Shown here: piece after piece, positions 54,428 to 63,199 of the stretch
How positions within the stretch are numbered: the first letter of the stretch is position 1
Layout of the letters: each line of letters opens with the position of its first letter
Assembly: GCA_902762805.1 (NCBI GenBank)
Contig: CACWPQ010000006.1
Location: 1 to 64,000, forward strand
DNA: 64,000 bases
Direction: 5' to 3'
DNA from: an uncultured Bacteroidota bacterium
GTDB taxonomy: Bacteria > Bacteroidota > Bacteroidia > Bacteroidales > P3
Translations under genes and position numbers: made by a program
Notes under the pieces: model-generated
Seen by the model: only the letters and a program-made list of their open reading frames with translations
Databases searched by the model: none
What the model was told of the DNA's origin: nothing

Positions 54428-56191
54428 CTACTTCTCGCGGATTACGTCGCCGTGGTCGCGGACAATCATGCGGTACCACTCCTCGCGGTACTTGGGCATG
54501 TTGGGCATGGCGCTTTGGCCGGTCTCGGTGCGCTCGAAGCGGCCGTCCTTCTCCTTCTTGACGTTGCCGTCGAGGTATTTGACCAGCAGGTACTTATCCA
54601 GGTCGTTCCACTCCTTCATCATGCGGGCGGCCTGGCGGTTGCAGAAGTCGTTGAGCTGACGCTCGAGGGCTTCGCCGTTGGACTCCTTGGCGCGGTTGTC
54701 GAATTTCTCGACATCGCTGACGAAGGTCTTCTCAAGCCTTGACTGCACCTTCTGCAGGTCGACAATCATGTCGCTGTAGCGGCTGTAGGCGAAGTTGGTA
54801 ACGCGGTTGAAGAGCCAAAAGGCTGCGGTCTCGCTGTAGGTCATCATGTCGCCATTGCCCTCGCGGAAGCAGAGGGGTATGTCGGTGATGCCGCAGTACA
54901 TGGGGCAGTAGACGGTGGAGTAGGTGTCGTCGACACCGAACCAGAGGATGCCGCCCACCTTGGCGGGGAGCCAGCCGCGGCACTGGGCCACGAACGAGAA
55001 GCCCGTCTGCTGGGTGGAGGTGGCGCGCTCGTGGATGTAGCTCTTGCCGTCGACCTCGAAGCCCATGGGACGCCAGCGGTAGGGGCACTGGAAGGGGCCG
55101 GCGCCGAGGTCCTTGGTCATGTCCATGGCGGTGCCCTCATAGTGGTCGCGCATGAGGTTCATCACCTCGATGACATCCACCTTGTGGTCGGGCTTGATCC
55201 AGAGGGGCAGGCGCTCGGCGGTGGCGTCGCCCATGGCGTATTTCTCATATTTCTGCATGCCGGAGGCCACGCGGTTGAACATGGCGTAGACGCGGGCGTC
55301 GCAGCCGCGCATGGCGCTGAAGGTCAGCGGGGCGTAGGTGTCGCAGAAGGAGAAGTCGGCGTCCTTGCCGTTGTACCAGCCGCAGGCGCGGGCGTAGGTG
55401 ATGACCTCGCTGCTGTAGACGCACTCCACCTCGGGCTCGAAGAGGTAGTCGAGGTGGGCGCTGGAGATGACCTTGTGCAGCCCTTTGCCCTTGGCCTTCT
55501 GGAATTTGCCGGTCTCCTGGGGGAACTGGGTGATGCGGGCCTGGTTGGCATGGCCGCTGACGTAGCCGTCGGGCACGCGGCGGGCCACCCACACGGCGCC
55601 GTCGGTATATTTGTACTTCAGCTTCTTGGCCAGCTCGGGCTTGACGGTGCCGGGGCGCTTGCCGATGAGTTCGAGGATCCACACCTCGTTGGGGTCGGCG
55701 ATGGAGAAGCTCTCGCCGGAGCTGTGGTAGGGGTAGTCCTTCATGAAGCCGGCAAGCACCTGGATGGCCTCGCGGGCGTTGCGGGCGCGCTGGAGGGTGA
55801 GGTAGATGAGCGAGCCGTAGTCGATGCCGCCCTCAATCTCGCCGTGCAGCTCCTCGCGGCCACCATAGGTGGTCTCGCTGATGGCCAGCTGGTACTCGTT
55901 CATGTTGCCCACCACGCTGTATGTCTGCGCCACCTGCGGGATTTTCATCAGGGGCTTGCCGCTATCCCAGTCGACGACCTGGATCATGGTGCCGGCGGGG
56001 TAGGTGGCGGCGCGGCGGTAATAGAGCTCGCCGTAGAGCGTGTGGCTGTCGGCGGCATAGGTGATCATGGTGCTGCCGTCCTTGGTGGCGCCACGGGTGA
56101 AGAGGAAATTGGTGCATGCCTCGGCCGTCTGGCCCAGCAGCATCGCAGCGCCCAGCAGGGCAGCGGCTACAAATCGGGTGGATTTCTTCAT
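54428..56191 (-). CDS. C69 family dipeptidase A
   Basis: 587 aa. Signal peptide ends before Cys26 (AEA-CTNFLFTRGATKDGS), the N-terminal nucleophile of C69 Ntn-hydrolases exposed by processing. Conserved blocks: YAADSHTLYGELYY, ISETTYGGREEL, GIDYGSLIYLTLQRA, WVARRVPDGYVSGHANQARI, DHYEGTAMDMT, STQQTGFSFVAQCRGWLP, GVDDTYSTVYCPMYC. Probably periplasmic or surface peptide scavenging. Paralogue B is at 61106. The gene for secreted protein A lies 344 bp downstream behind its own promoter. Confidence 0.93.
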   Translation of the reverse strand: MKKSTRFVAAALLGAAMLLGQTAEACTNFLFTRGATKDGSTMITYAADSHTLYGELYYRRAATYPAGTMIQVVDWDSGKPLMKIPQVAQTYSVVGNMNEYQLAISETTYGGREELHGEIEGGIDYGSLIYLTLQRARNAREAIQVLAGFMKDYPYHSSGESFSIADPNEVWILELIGKRPGTVKPELAKKLKYKYTDGAVWVARRVPDGYVSGHANQARITQFPQETGKFQKAKGKGLHKVISSAHLDYLFEPEVECVYSSEVITYARACGWYNGKDADFSFCDTYAPLTFSAMRGCDARVYAMFNRVASGMQKYEKYAMGDATAERLPLWIKPDHKVDVIEVMNLMRDHYEGTAMDMTKDLGAGPFQCPYRWRPMGFEVDGKSYIHERATSTQQTGFSFVAQCRGWLPAKVGGILWFGVDDTYSTVYCPMYCGITDIPLCFREGNGDMMTYSETAAFWLFNRVTNFAYSRYSDMIVDLQKVQSRLEKTFVSDVEKFDNRAKESNGEALERQLNDFCNRQAARMMKEWNDLDKYLLVKYLDGNVKKEKDGRFERTETGQSAMPNMPKYREEWYRMIVRDHGDVIREK

Positions 56192-56249
56192 GATGGTATT
56201 GTATTATATTATTGTTTGCTTCTTTCGGTAACCTGAATTAATTGCGGTG

Positions 56250-56280
56250 CAAAAATACAAAACTCCTCCGACATGGCAAA
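56250..56280 (-). promoter_or_regulatory. Consensus promoter of dipeptidase A
   Basis: Minus strand TTTG (56277-56280), 19 bp, TATTTTTG (56250-56257); 58 bp upstream of the ATG. Confidence 0.75.
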
Positions 56281-56287
56281 ATTTTCG

Positions 56288-56295
56288 TATCTTTG
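56288..56295 (+). promoter_or_regulatory. -7 element (TATCTTTG) of ribBA
   Basis: Perfect -7, 29 bp before ATG 56325; its upstream region overlaps the divergent dipeptidase promoter, so the two may compete. No FMN riboswitch is visible in the short leader. Confidence 0.6.
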
Positions 56296-56324
56296 CAGCG
56301 AGAAAATATATTGAATATTTTGCT

Positions 56325-57536
56325 ATGGAATTTAAACTCAACACTATAGAAGAGGCCATCGAGGACATCCGCCAGGGTAAGTTCATCATCGTGGTCGACG
56401 ACGAGGACCGCGAGAACGAGGGCGACTTCATCATCGCCGCCGAGAAAATCACCCCCGAGCACGTCAACTTCATGCTGCGCTACGGCCGCGGCGTGCTCTG
56501 CGCCCCCATCACCGAGGAGCGCTGCCACGAGCTGAACCTCGACATGCAGGTGCACGACAACACCTCGATGCTGGGCACGCCGTTCACCGTGACGGTGGAC
56601 AACCTCGAGGACGGCTGCACCACGGGCGTGAGCATGCACGACCGCGCCAGCACCATCCGCGCCCTGGCCGACCCCAAGACGCGCCCCGAGCAGCTGGGCC
56701 GCCCCGGCCACATCAACCCCCTGCGCGCCCGCAACGGAGGTGTGCTCGTGCGCGCCGGCCACACCGAGGCGTCGGTCGACCTGGCCCGCCTGGCCGGCCT
56801 GCAGCCCGCCGCCGCACTCATCGAAATCATCAACGAGGACGGCACCATGGCACGCATGCCTCAGCTGCAGGAGGTGGCACGCCAGCATGGGCTGAAAATC
56901 GTTACCATCAAAGACCTCATCGCCTACCGCGTGGCACACGAGACCCTCGTGCGCCGCGAGCAGGAGGTGTTCCTACCCACCCAGTGGGGCAATTTCCAGC
57001 TCATCGCCTACACCCAGCTCGACAACGGCAACACCCACATGGTGCTCCGCAAAGGCGAATGGGAGGAGGGCGAGCCCGTGCTGGTGCGCGTCCACAGTAG
57101 CTGCGCCACGGGCGACATCTTCGGCTCCTGCAAGTGCGACTGCGGCGACCAGCTGCACCACGCCATGCAGATGATCGAGAAGGAGGGCAAGGGCCTCATC
57201 GCCTACATGAGCCAGGAGGGCCGCGGCATCGGCCTGGTCAACAAGCTCAAGGCATACCACCTGCAAGAACAGGGGCTCGACACCGTCGAAGCCAACCTCC
57301 AGCTCGGCTTCAAGGCCGACGAGCGCGACTACGGCATCGGCGCCCAGATACTGCGCCAGGAGAAAGTAACCAAGATGCGCCTCATCACCAACAACCCCGT
57401 CAAGCGCACCGGCCTCGAAGGCTACGGCCTCGAGGTAACCGACATAGTGCCCATCGTCGAGGTGCCCAACAAATACAACGAGCGCTACCTCAAAACCAAG
57501 CAGGACCGCATGGGGCACGCCCTGCACCTGGGATAA
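56325..57536 (+). CDS. ribBA: Bifunctional DHBP synthase / GTP cyclohydrolase II
   Basis: 403 aa from ATG 56325 ([16 protein letters not shown]). Makes both precursors of riboflavin: RibB half (1-205; [49 protein letters not shown]) forms 3,4-dihydroxy-2-butanone 4-phosphate; RibA half (206-403; [20 protein letters not shown] zinc Cys, [28 protein letters not shown]) opens GTP. Full set of motifs in both halves. It lies as a single gene between the two dipeptidase/secreted-protein pairs. Confidence 0.97.
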   Translation: MEFKLNTIEEAIEDIRQGKFIIVVDDEDRENEGDFIIAAEKITPEHVNFMLRYGRGVLCAPITEERCHELNLDMQVHDNTSMLGTPFTVTVDNLEDGCTTGVSMHDRASTIRALADPKTRPEQLGRPGHINPLRARNGGVLVRAGHTEASVDLARLAGLQPAAALIEIINEDGTMARMPQLQEVARQHGLKIVTIKDLIAYRVAHETLVRREQEVFLPTQWGNFQLIAYTQLDNGNTHMVLRKGEWEEGEPVLVRVHSSCATGDIFGSCKCDCGDQLHHAMQMIEKEGKGLIAYMSQEGRGIGLVNKLKAYHLQEQGLDTVEANLQLGFKADERDYGIGAQILRQEKVTKMRLITNNPVKRTGLEGYGLEVTDIVPIVEVPNKYNERYLKTKQDRMGHALHLG

Positions 57537-57869
57537 ATGATTTTAGCTCAAAAAGATATCAACAAAATAGTAACCAAAATATTTGCCGATGAAACATAGC
57601 GCATAGCAACGATATGCACATCATAGAAATAGGAAAAGCGAAGTAGCTGTATTTTGGAATCTTTGAAACTTCGACAACTTCAAATGATGCTTCCAAAAAT
57701 AAAGCAACGGCGCTCCCGTCATTTGGCGTGGGCTTTATACGTTGTAAATTGGGAAGCATCAGGTAGTCGAAGACCTCAAAGATTCCGATGAAGACTAATA
57801 AGTGCCACGCTTTTTATGTGCATAGCCCAAGTCAGGCACAATGAGTTTGAAACAAAAATATTGTGAATT
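57537..57869 (+). promoter_or_regulatory. Long structured leader of protein B
   Basis: No gene. ATATTTG at about 57579-57585 may be the promoter end. Downstream: GCACAT ... AAAAGCG (57616-57640) complementary to CGCTTTTTATGTGC (57808-57821); a long hairpin with arms 57656-57705 (GGAATCTTTGA, CTTCGAC, GATGCTTCC, ATAAAGC) and 57733-57787 (GCTTTAT, GGAAGCATC, GTCGAAG, TCAAAGATTCC); GCGTGG/CCACGC directly before the T-run (57726-57731 / 57805-57810). The blocks AACTTCG(A)CAACTTC, GCGTGGGCTT and C(C/A)CGC..TTTTTATRTG recur in order in the leader of the BspA-like gene. Confidence 0.55.
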
Positions 57870-60635
57870 ATGATAAAGAAAGTATTATTCCTATTTACCC
57901 TGTTGCCATTGCTTGCTACGGCGCAAAGCAATACCGTAACTCTCGATGACCGCGAACCGCACACCTGGAGTTACTACAGGGATCCCGCCTCTCCCGTCCG
58001 CAGCCTCAATCCCGCCGATGTAAAGATTACCTATTATGCTTACGGCACCAACACGGTCTACACCTCGCCGGCCGACCAACCCGGCGGTGGCCCAAGTGTA
58101 TCCGTGAGTCCTGCATCGGTGGGCATCGGCATTGATGCGCCGGACAAAAGCGTCATTGTCTACCACAAGACACTCGAGCGCGTGAATGGTGAGCAGGCCG
58201 TTTCGAAAGAGGCCGCCGACGGCCCCTGTCTCTATCGGCTAATTCCCAATCCTTTCTCGCTGCGCCCCACCTACAACCAGGTGGCCGATACGCGAACGCG
58301 TTGGCGCGGGTTCTACAAATGGCGCCTCATGAGGCTGACTGGCGGTTCCGTGTATAGGGACTCGTTGATGAGCATGCAGGTGAACGTGGGTACTATGCTG
58401 GATGCAGAGGACACACTCTTCTTCATGCCTGCAGCGGAATATGGCATGGAGGTGGCCTTCGAGGTCATCTGGGCGCGAGCCTTTGTCTTCCCCGACATAC
58501 TGGCGTTCGACACCGCTGCCCCGGGCACCTATGCCACCGGTCGCAACGCCTACGAGCGCAACTTTGTGGTGTACACCGGCGACTCGACCGTTGTCTGGCC
58601 TGGTCGTAACAGTGCCAGCATCGGTAAGGAGGTTACCATCACTGCGGTCTATCCCAACGGCACTGACGGCACCTCCAACACCCGCCTCACCGAGCCGCCG
58701 CAGAACATGGGCATCGACGGACGCTATTTCGAGTACAGCTGTAGGGGAGAAGTGCCAGAAGGGGTTGCACCGAAGGAAACCGTCGGTGCGAGGCGATCGA
58801 TTGTCCTGTCTTTGGGCAAGGGTGCCCTCAAGTTTGAATACATCAAGTTCACTTTTGGCGCGGTCCATAAAGCATACCTCTACAAGGTGGTCGACACCGA
58901 CTCGGTGGTGTCGGGCGTTACACAGGAAGACCTGGGCATGAGTTGGACATTCGCCGTCGACTATTACCGTGACGACACCCTCTGTCCCGTGGCCTACCGC
59001 GGCGACACCGTGTATTGGATATATCGTGCTCGTCCCTCGGGTTTTGGTCATCCGCAAACGCGCATTTTCCTCAACGGAGCCCGCTTTGTAGCGGGACGCA
59101 TGTGCAGCCCGCTCGCGGGCGAGGAGTGGTGTACCGAAGGAACCGACGGCATCTTCCCCGGGGGATCACCGACAAACAATGGTTGGGTGAACGGCCTAGT
59201 CGGGCTTAACAACAACAATACAGGCGAGCAAAACTCCCGGTGGCGCCTCGAAAGCGGGAATTACTACTATATCATGTTCCTTGGATTCGGGGTGGCCGCG
59301 GACAGGCTTCAGAGCGACATCACCCTGGGATCCGACTACGACCGCAGCCTGGGCGACAACAGCCGCCTTAAGATATTGAACATGCGAGGCGGCCAGGGCA
59401 TGGAGTTCAACAACGAGGTCAATAAAGGGAAAATATGCTACCACTTCGAAGTCAAAAGCGGCTTCTTCAATCGTCGCAATGTGGGCAACTCGTTGGGCGG
59501 GGTTGAAACCCTGTACCTCGGCAGTACCGACAACGGCGATCTCAACTACCAGGGTGCCCGATCCATCGTTGTCTGGGGCGGCGATTTCGGCGGCCTCTCC
59601 GGCGGATGCGACCCTAGCCGGAATCAGCACGAATACGTGGATTCAAATTGCCTTTCCGTGCGCATGCGCATCCACGGCGGTCGCTTCCGCGGGTCTGTCT
59701 ATGGTGCCGCGGAGCACGCCGTCGCTACCGGCAGCCGACGCATGGTGTTCACCGGCGGTGAGGTAAATGGCTGGTTGGCCGGTGGCAGCAATGGCACCCT
59801 CCTCAACAGGAATGGTGCCATGGCCGGCAGCAGTTTCATCTACTTCGGCGGCAACGCACGCCTTCAGCACAGCCACGAAGACCCTAAAATAGCGGCCTCC
59901 TATGGCGGCAACCTTTTCGGTGCCGGTAGCGGGCATTCCGAGGTTATCGGCGACGACGCCACAGTAGGCGTCGTGCACAGCTCCACCATTGTCATCGCCG
60001 ACAGCTGCTTTGTTTCACGCAATGTCTACGGCGGCGGCAACCACGGCCGATGCATCGGCCGCGGATCGGATATCCATATCCTCGGCGGAAAAATCCAGGG
60101 CCGCTGTTTTGGCGGCAGCAATCGCCAGACAGGCAAACAGGTGAACATCGTCATGCGTGGCGGACAGGTCTGCGGCGGTGTCTTTGGCGGCAGCAACCTG
60201 CTGGGCCGCGTCGAAGGGCCGGTTTTTGTGAATATCGAGGGAGGAACCGTAGGCGAGCCTGGCTGCGCCGACAGCCTCGGAAATGTGTTCGGTTGCGGCT
60301 ACGGCGAGGCAACCTCCATCGGGGGCGACGTGCAGGTCGTCATCGGCCGCGAGGATGCCAAGCACCCTCACGCCAACAATCCGCTTGTCCACGGCCATGT
60401 CTATGGAGGCGGTTTCAACGCCCCCCACAATTCCATAGGAAAGACCTTCAGCGTAACCACATGGAACGGCCTTGTCGACAAACATGTTTTCGGTGGCGGA
60501 TACGGCACCTCGGCCGTCATCACCGGCGACACCAAGGTCAACATCCTGGGAACCACCCATGTGGGAGGCAACGTCTACGGCGGCGGCAACCTGGGCAAGG
60601 TGAAAGGCAACACCCGGGTGCAAATCGGCGATTGA
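57870..60635 (+). CDS. Large glycine-rich secreted protein B (short paralogue)
   Basis: 921 aa. Signal peptide ends LLATAQ. Aligns with protein A in its N-terminal domain (RWRGFYKWRLMRLTGGSVY versus VWRGFYRWRLKSVAGGSIY), the middle (DYDRSLGDNSRL versus DYDRALGDNNKL) and the glycine-rich beta region (NVFGCGYGE, NPLVHGHVYGGG, NILGTTHVGGNVYGGGN). It stops at TRVQIGD, exactly where protein A continues (SRVVIGEDTSS) into InlB repeats and the C-terminal domain. No sorting domain is visible, so its export route is unclear; the 3' flank is homologous to that of protein A. Confidence 0.8.
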   Translation: MIKKVLFLFTLLPLLATAQSNTVTLDDREPHTWSYYRDPASPVRSLNPADVKITYYAYGTNTVYTSPADQPGGGPSVSVSPASVGIGIDAPDKSVIVYHKTLERVNGEQAVSKEAADGPCLYRLIPNPFSLRPTYNQVADTRTRWRGFYKWRLMRLTGGSVYRDSLMSMQVNVGTMLDAEDTLFFMPAAEYGMEVAFEVIWARAFVFPDILAFDTAAPGTYATGRNAYERNFVVYTGDSTVVWPGRNSASIGKEVTITAVYPNGTDGTSNTRLTEPPQNMGIDGRYFEYSCRGEVPEGVAPKETVGARRSIVLSLGKGALKFEYIKFTFGAVHKAYLYKVVDTDSVVSGVTQEDLGMSWTFAVDYYRDDTLCPVAYRGDTVYWIYRARPSGFGHPQTRIFLNGARFVAGRMCSPLAGEEWCTEGTDGIFPGGSPTNNGWVNGLVGLNNNNTGEQNSRWRLESGNYYYIMFLGFGVAADRLQSDITLGSDYDRSLGDNSRLKILNMRGGQGMEFNNEVNKGKICYHFEVKSGFFNRRNVGNSLGGVETLYLGSTDNGDLNYQGARSIVVWGGDFGGLSGGCDPSRNQHEYVDSNCLSVRMRIHGGRFRGSVYGAAEHAVATGSRRMVFTGGEVNGWLAGGSNGTLLNRNGAMAGSSFIYFGGNARLQHSHEDPKIAASYGGNLFGAGSGHSEVIGDDATVGVVHSSTIVIADSCFVSRNVYGGGNHGRCIGRGSDIHILGGKIQGRCFGGSNRQTGKQVNIVMRGGQVCGGVFGGSNLLGRVEGPVFVNIEGGTVGEPGCADSLGNVFGCGYGEATSIGGDVQVVIGREDAKHPHANNPLVHGHVYGGGFNAPHNSIGKTFSVTTWNGLVDKHVFGGGYGTSAVITGDTKVNILGTTHVGGNVYGGGNLGKVKGNTRVQIGD

Positions 60636-60663
60636 ACATTCTTATTTATTATCTCCACTACAC

Positions 60664-60698
60664 GGATTCCGGCCATCTCTGACTGGAATCCAACTTTT
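60664..60698 (+). terminator. Terminator of large secreted protein B
   Basis: Stem GGATTCC / GGAATCC with inner ATCTCTG core, then AACTTTTT. The flank from TTGAACATTCTTATTT to AACTTTT aligns with the protein A 3' flank. Confidence 0.85.
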
Positions 60699-61072
60699 TA
60701 AATCCCACCGCCTGCGTTATTGCCGGGAGAATAATGATTCGCCCCTACGAAGTTTCGCACCAAAAGTCCCCAGCGGGGACGATGGAATTTAGCCGTGGGT
60801 GCAAACCCACGGCAGGGATGCCAACCACAAACATGGAGCCCCAGCGGGGCGACGGAATCTCCACGAGAATCATTCACCACACTGGAAACGAACACTTTAA
60901 ATTCATACCTCGTACACTGCAACGTGAACAATGTACCATAAGCTTCCATATCCTTCCAGTGCCTTTGTATTCCCCTACCGTTCCCCTACCATTCCCCTAC
61001 CGTCTCCCTGCCATCCGGCAGGGGATTTTTGTTAAATTTATACAAAACGGACTGCAATTGGGAAAATAGTCG
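60699..61072. repeat. Repeat-rich spacer (element B copy and CCCCTACC units)
   Basis: No gene. 60726-60870 holds a copy of element B (AATAATGATTCGCCCCTACG, GCCGTGGGTGCAAACCCACG, GAGCCCCAGCGGGGCGAC), as at 49873-50043. 60971-61011 has four units of TTCCCCTACCG/A-type 11-mers, also present as single units near 21517 and 44262. Confidence 0.7.
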
Positions 61073-61080
61073 TACCTTTG
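61073..61080 (+). promoter_or_regulatory. -7 element (TACCTTTG) of dipeptidase B
   Basis: TACCTTTG, 25 bp before ATG 61106; no -33 at 19 bp. Confidence 0.55.
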
Positions 61081-61105
61081 CACCTTGATTCAAACCACCC
61101 CCACC

Positions 61106-62791
61106 ATGACAAAAAAAAGCATATTCGCAATCGCATTCTGGGTCGTGGCCGCCTGCGCCATGGCCTGCACCAACCTGATTGTCTCCAAGGGCGCCTCGAC
61201 CGACGGGAGCACCTTCATCACCTACGCCGCCGACAGCCACACGCGCTACGGCCAGCTGCGCTACCTCCCCGCCGCCGACCACGCCGCGGGCGAGACCGTC
61301 CGGCTGTACAACTACGGCTCGCTCAAGTTCCAAATCGAGCTGCCCCAGCCAGCGCACACCTACCAGGTTACAGGCTTCATCAACGAGCACCAGTTGGCCA
61401 TCGGCGAGACCACCTGGGGCGGCCGCAAGGAACTCGAAGCAGGCAACAAGGAGGGCATCGACTACGGCAACCTCATCCTCCTGGCCCTGCAGCGCGCTCG
61501 CAATTGCCGCGAGGCCATACAGGTGATGCACGAGCTGGTCTCCACCTACGGCTATGCCGACGGCGGCGAGACCTTCTCGCTGGCCGACCCGGACGAGGTG
61601 TGGATATACGAGATAGTGAGCAAGGGCGATGAGCGGGGAGCCGTGTGGGTGGCACGCCGCGTGCCCGACGGCTACGTCAGCGGCCACGCCAACCAGGCGC
61701 GCATCACCACCTTCCCGTGGGAGGGGAAAAAGGTCAGGAACAGCATCAGCAGCAAGAACCTCAAACGGCTGTACGACAAGGAGGTGGAGTGCGTGTACAG
61801 CCACGATGTGGCCGACTTCGCACGCCGGCAGGGGTGGTACAGCGGCAAGGATGCCGACTTCAGCTTCGCCGACACCTACAATCCACTCACCTTCAGCGGC
61901 CTCCGCGCCTGCGAGGCCCGCGTCTATGCCATGTTCAACCGCTGTGCCGACGGGATGAAAAAATATGAGGCTTTCGCCATGGGCGACAAGGATGCCGAGC
62001 GGCTGCCCCTGTGGGTCGTGCCCAACCGCAAGCTCACGGTGCAGGACTGCATGGCCCTGATGCGCGACCACTACGAGGGCACCCCCATGGATATGACCGG
62101 CGACCCCGGCGCAGGCCCCTTCCACTGCCCCTACCGCTGGCGGCCGATGGAGTTCACGCTGGACGGCAAGACCTATGTGCACGAGCGCGCCATCTCGACC
62201 CAACAGACAGGCTTCTCGTTCGTGGCGCAGTGCCGCTCGTGGTTGCCATCGAAGCTGGGCGGCGTGCTGTGGTTCGGCGTCGACGACACCTACTCCACCT
62301 GCTACACACCCATCTACTGCGGCATCACCCAGGTGCCCCACTGCTTCGCCGAGGGCAACGGCAGCATGAGCCAGTACAGCGAGACGGCGGCCTTCTGGCT
62401 CTTCAACCGCGTGAGCAACTTCTGCTACCTGCGCTACGACTCGATGATTGCCGATGTGGTGAAGGTGCAGCAGGAGCTGGAGACCGACTTCGTGCGCGAC
62501 GAGCAGGCACATGCCCGCCGCTGGGCACAGATGGATGTGGACGAGCGCCGCCTGGTGGGCGAGCTCAACCGCTTCAGCAACGACCGTGCCGAACGCATGA
62601 TGCGCCGCTGGCGCCAGCTGGACCAGCTGCTACTGATGAAATACATCGACGGAAACATCAAGCACGTCAAAGAGGACAAGATAGAAACCACGCCGACTGG
62701 CGTGGTGCGGTTCCCCCAGCAGCCACCCTACCCCGAATGGTTCCTCCGCCAAATCATAGAGGCCCACGGCGAGGTGCTGCAGGAGCGCTAG
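61106..62791 (+). CDS. C69 family dipeptidase B
   Basis: 561 aa from ATG 61106 (MTKKSIFAIA); an upstream TTG at 61085 is unlikely. Signal peptide ends before the nucleophile Cys21 (AMA-CTNLIVSKGASTDGS). Shares all blocks with dipeptidase A (YAADSHTRYGQLRY, GIDYGNLILLALQRA, WVARRVPDGYVSGHANQARI, DHYEGTPMDMT, GVDDTYSTCYTPIYC). Together with secreted protein B it mirrors the dipeptidase A/protein A pair across ribBA. Its stop directly abuts the stop of the convergent Rieske-like gene. Confidence 0.93.
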   Translation: MTKKSIFAIAFWVVAACAMACTNLIVSKGASTDGSTFITYAADSHTRYGQLRYLPAADHAAGETVRLYNYGSLKFQIELPQPAHTYQVTGFINEHQLAIGETTWGGRKELEAGNKEGIDYGNLILLALQRARNCREAIQVMHELVSTYGYADGGETFSLADPDEVWIYEIVSKGDERGAVWVARRVPDGYVSGHANQARITTFPWEGKKVRNSISSKNLKRLYDKEVECVYSHDVADFARRQGWYSGKDADFSFADTYNPLTFSGLRACEARVYAMFNRCADGMKKYEAFAMGDKDAERLPLWVVPNRKLTVQDCMALMRDHYEGTPMDMTGDPGAGPFHCPYRWRPMEFTLDGKTYVHERAISTQQTGFSFVAQCRSWLPSKLGGVLWFGVDDTYSTCYTPIYCGITQVPHCFAEGNGSMSQYSETAAFWLFNRVSNFCYLRYDSMIADVVKVQQELETDFVRDEQAHARRWAQMDVDERRLVGELNRFSNDRAERMMRRWRQLDQLLLMKYIDGNIKHVKEDKIETTPTGVVRFPQQPPYPEWFLRQIIEAHGEVLQER

Positions 62792-63199
62792 TCAAGGATA
62801 GATGGTAAGCCGATACCCGTCGAACTGGGTATTGTACTGGTAGAGGGGGCAGCCCGTAACGCTGCCCTCCAGCGGGTTGCCGTATTCGGTCTCGAACCGC
62901 GAATGGCAGGTGGGGCACTCCAGCACCGAGCCACCCCAGTCGCTGTCGGCCAGCAGGCGCACCTCGTGGTCGTTGGGACAGGCACAGTCGAAAGCCACGA
63001 AGTCGGTATAGGAAGTGCGGCGCACGAAGATGCCTTTGTAGCCCCGGTTGATGGTGAGGCTGCCGCCCACCGACGTGAGGGCGGCGAAGTCGGGCATGGT
63101 GATGTCAATGCTGCCACCCTCGCCGAAGGGCGTGTTGCAGCGGTCGGGCACGCAGGCCGCCACCAGCAATGCCAGGGCTATAATCCAAAGCGGTTTCAT
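62792..63199 (-). CDS. Rieske-like lipoprotein with atypical cluster motif
   Basis: 135 aa from ATG 63199. Lipobox LLVAAC (C16), then a small beta domain with CACPNDHEV and LECPTCHSRFETEYGNPLEG. The second half (CPTCH) fits a Rieske [2Fe-2S] ligand set, but the first (CxH in classical Rieske) reads C-A-C-P-N-D-H, so cluster binding is uncertain; related Bacteroidales lipoproteins share this variation. The ATG overlaps the stop of the M28 gene upstream. Confidence 0.75.
   Translation of the reverse strand: MKPLWIIALALLVAACVPDRCNTPFGEGGSIDITMPDFAALTSVGGSLTINRGYKGIFVRRTSYTDFVAFDCACPNDHEVRLLADSDWGGSVLECPTCHSRFETEYGNPLEGSVTGCPLYQYNTQFDGYRLTIYP

Noticed and set aside
56288..56325. FMN riboswitch before ribBA
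   Set aside because: Only ~30 nt lie between the -7 element and the ATG, too short for the aptamer.
57559..57759. 66-codon minus-strand frame in the leader of protein B
   Set aside because: Lies within the long hairpin of the leader, opposite to its transcription, without promoter.
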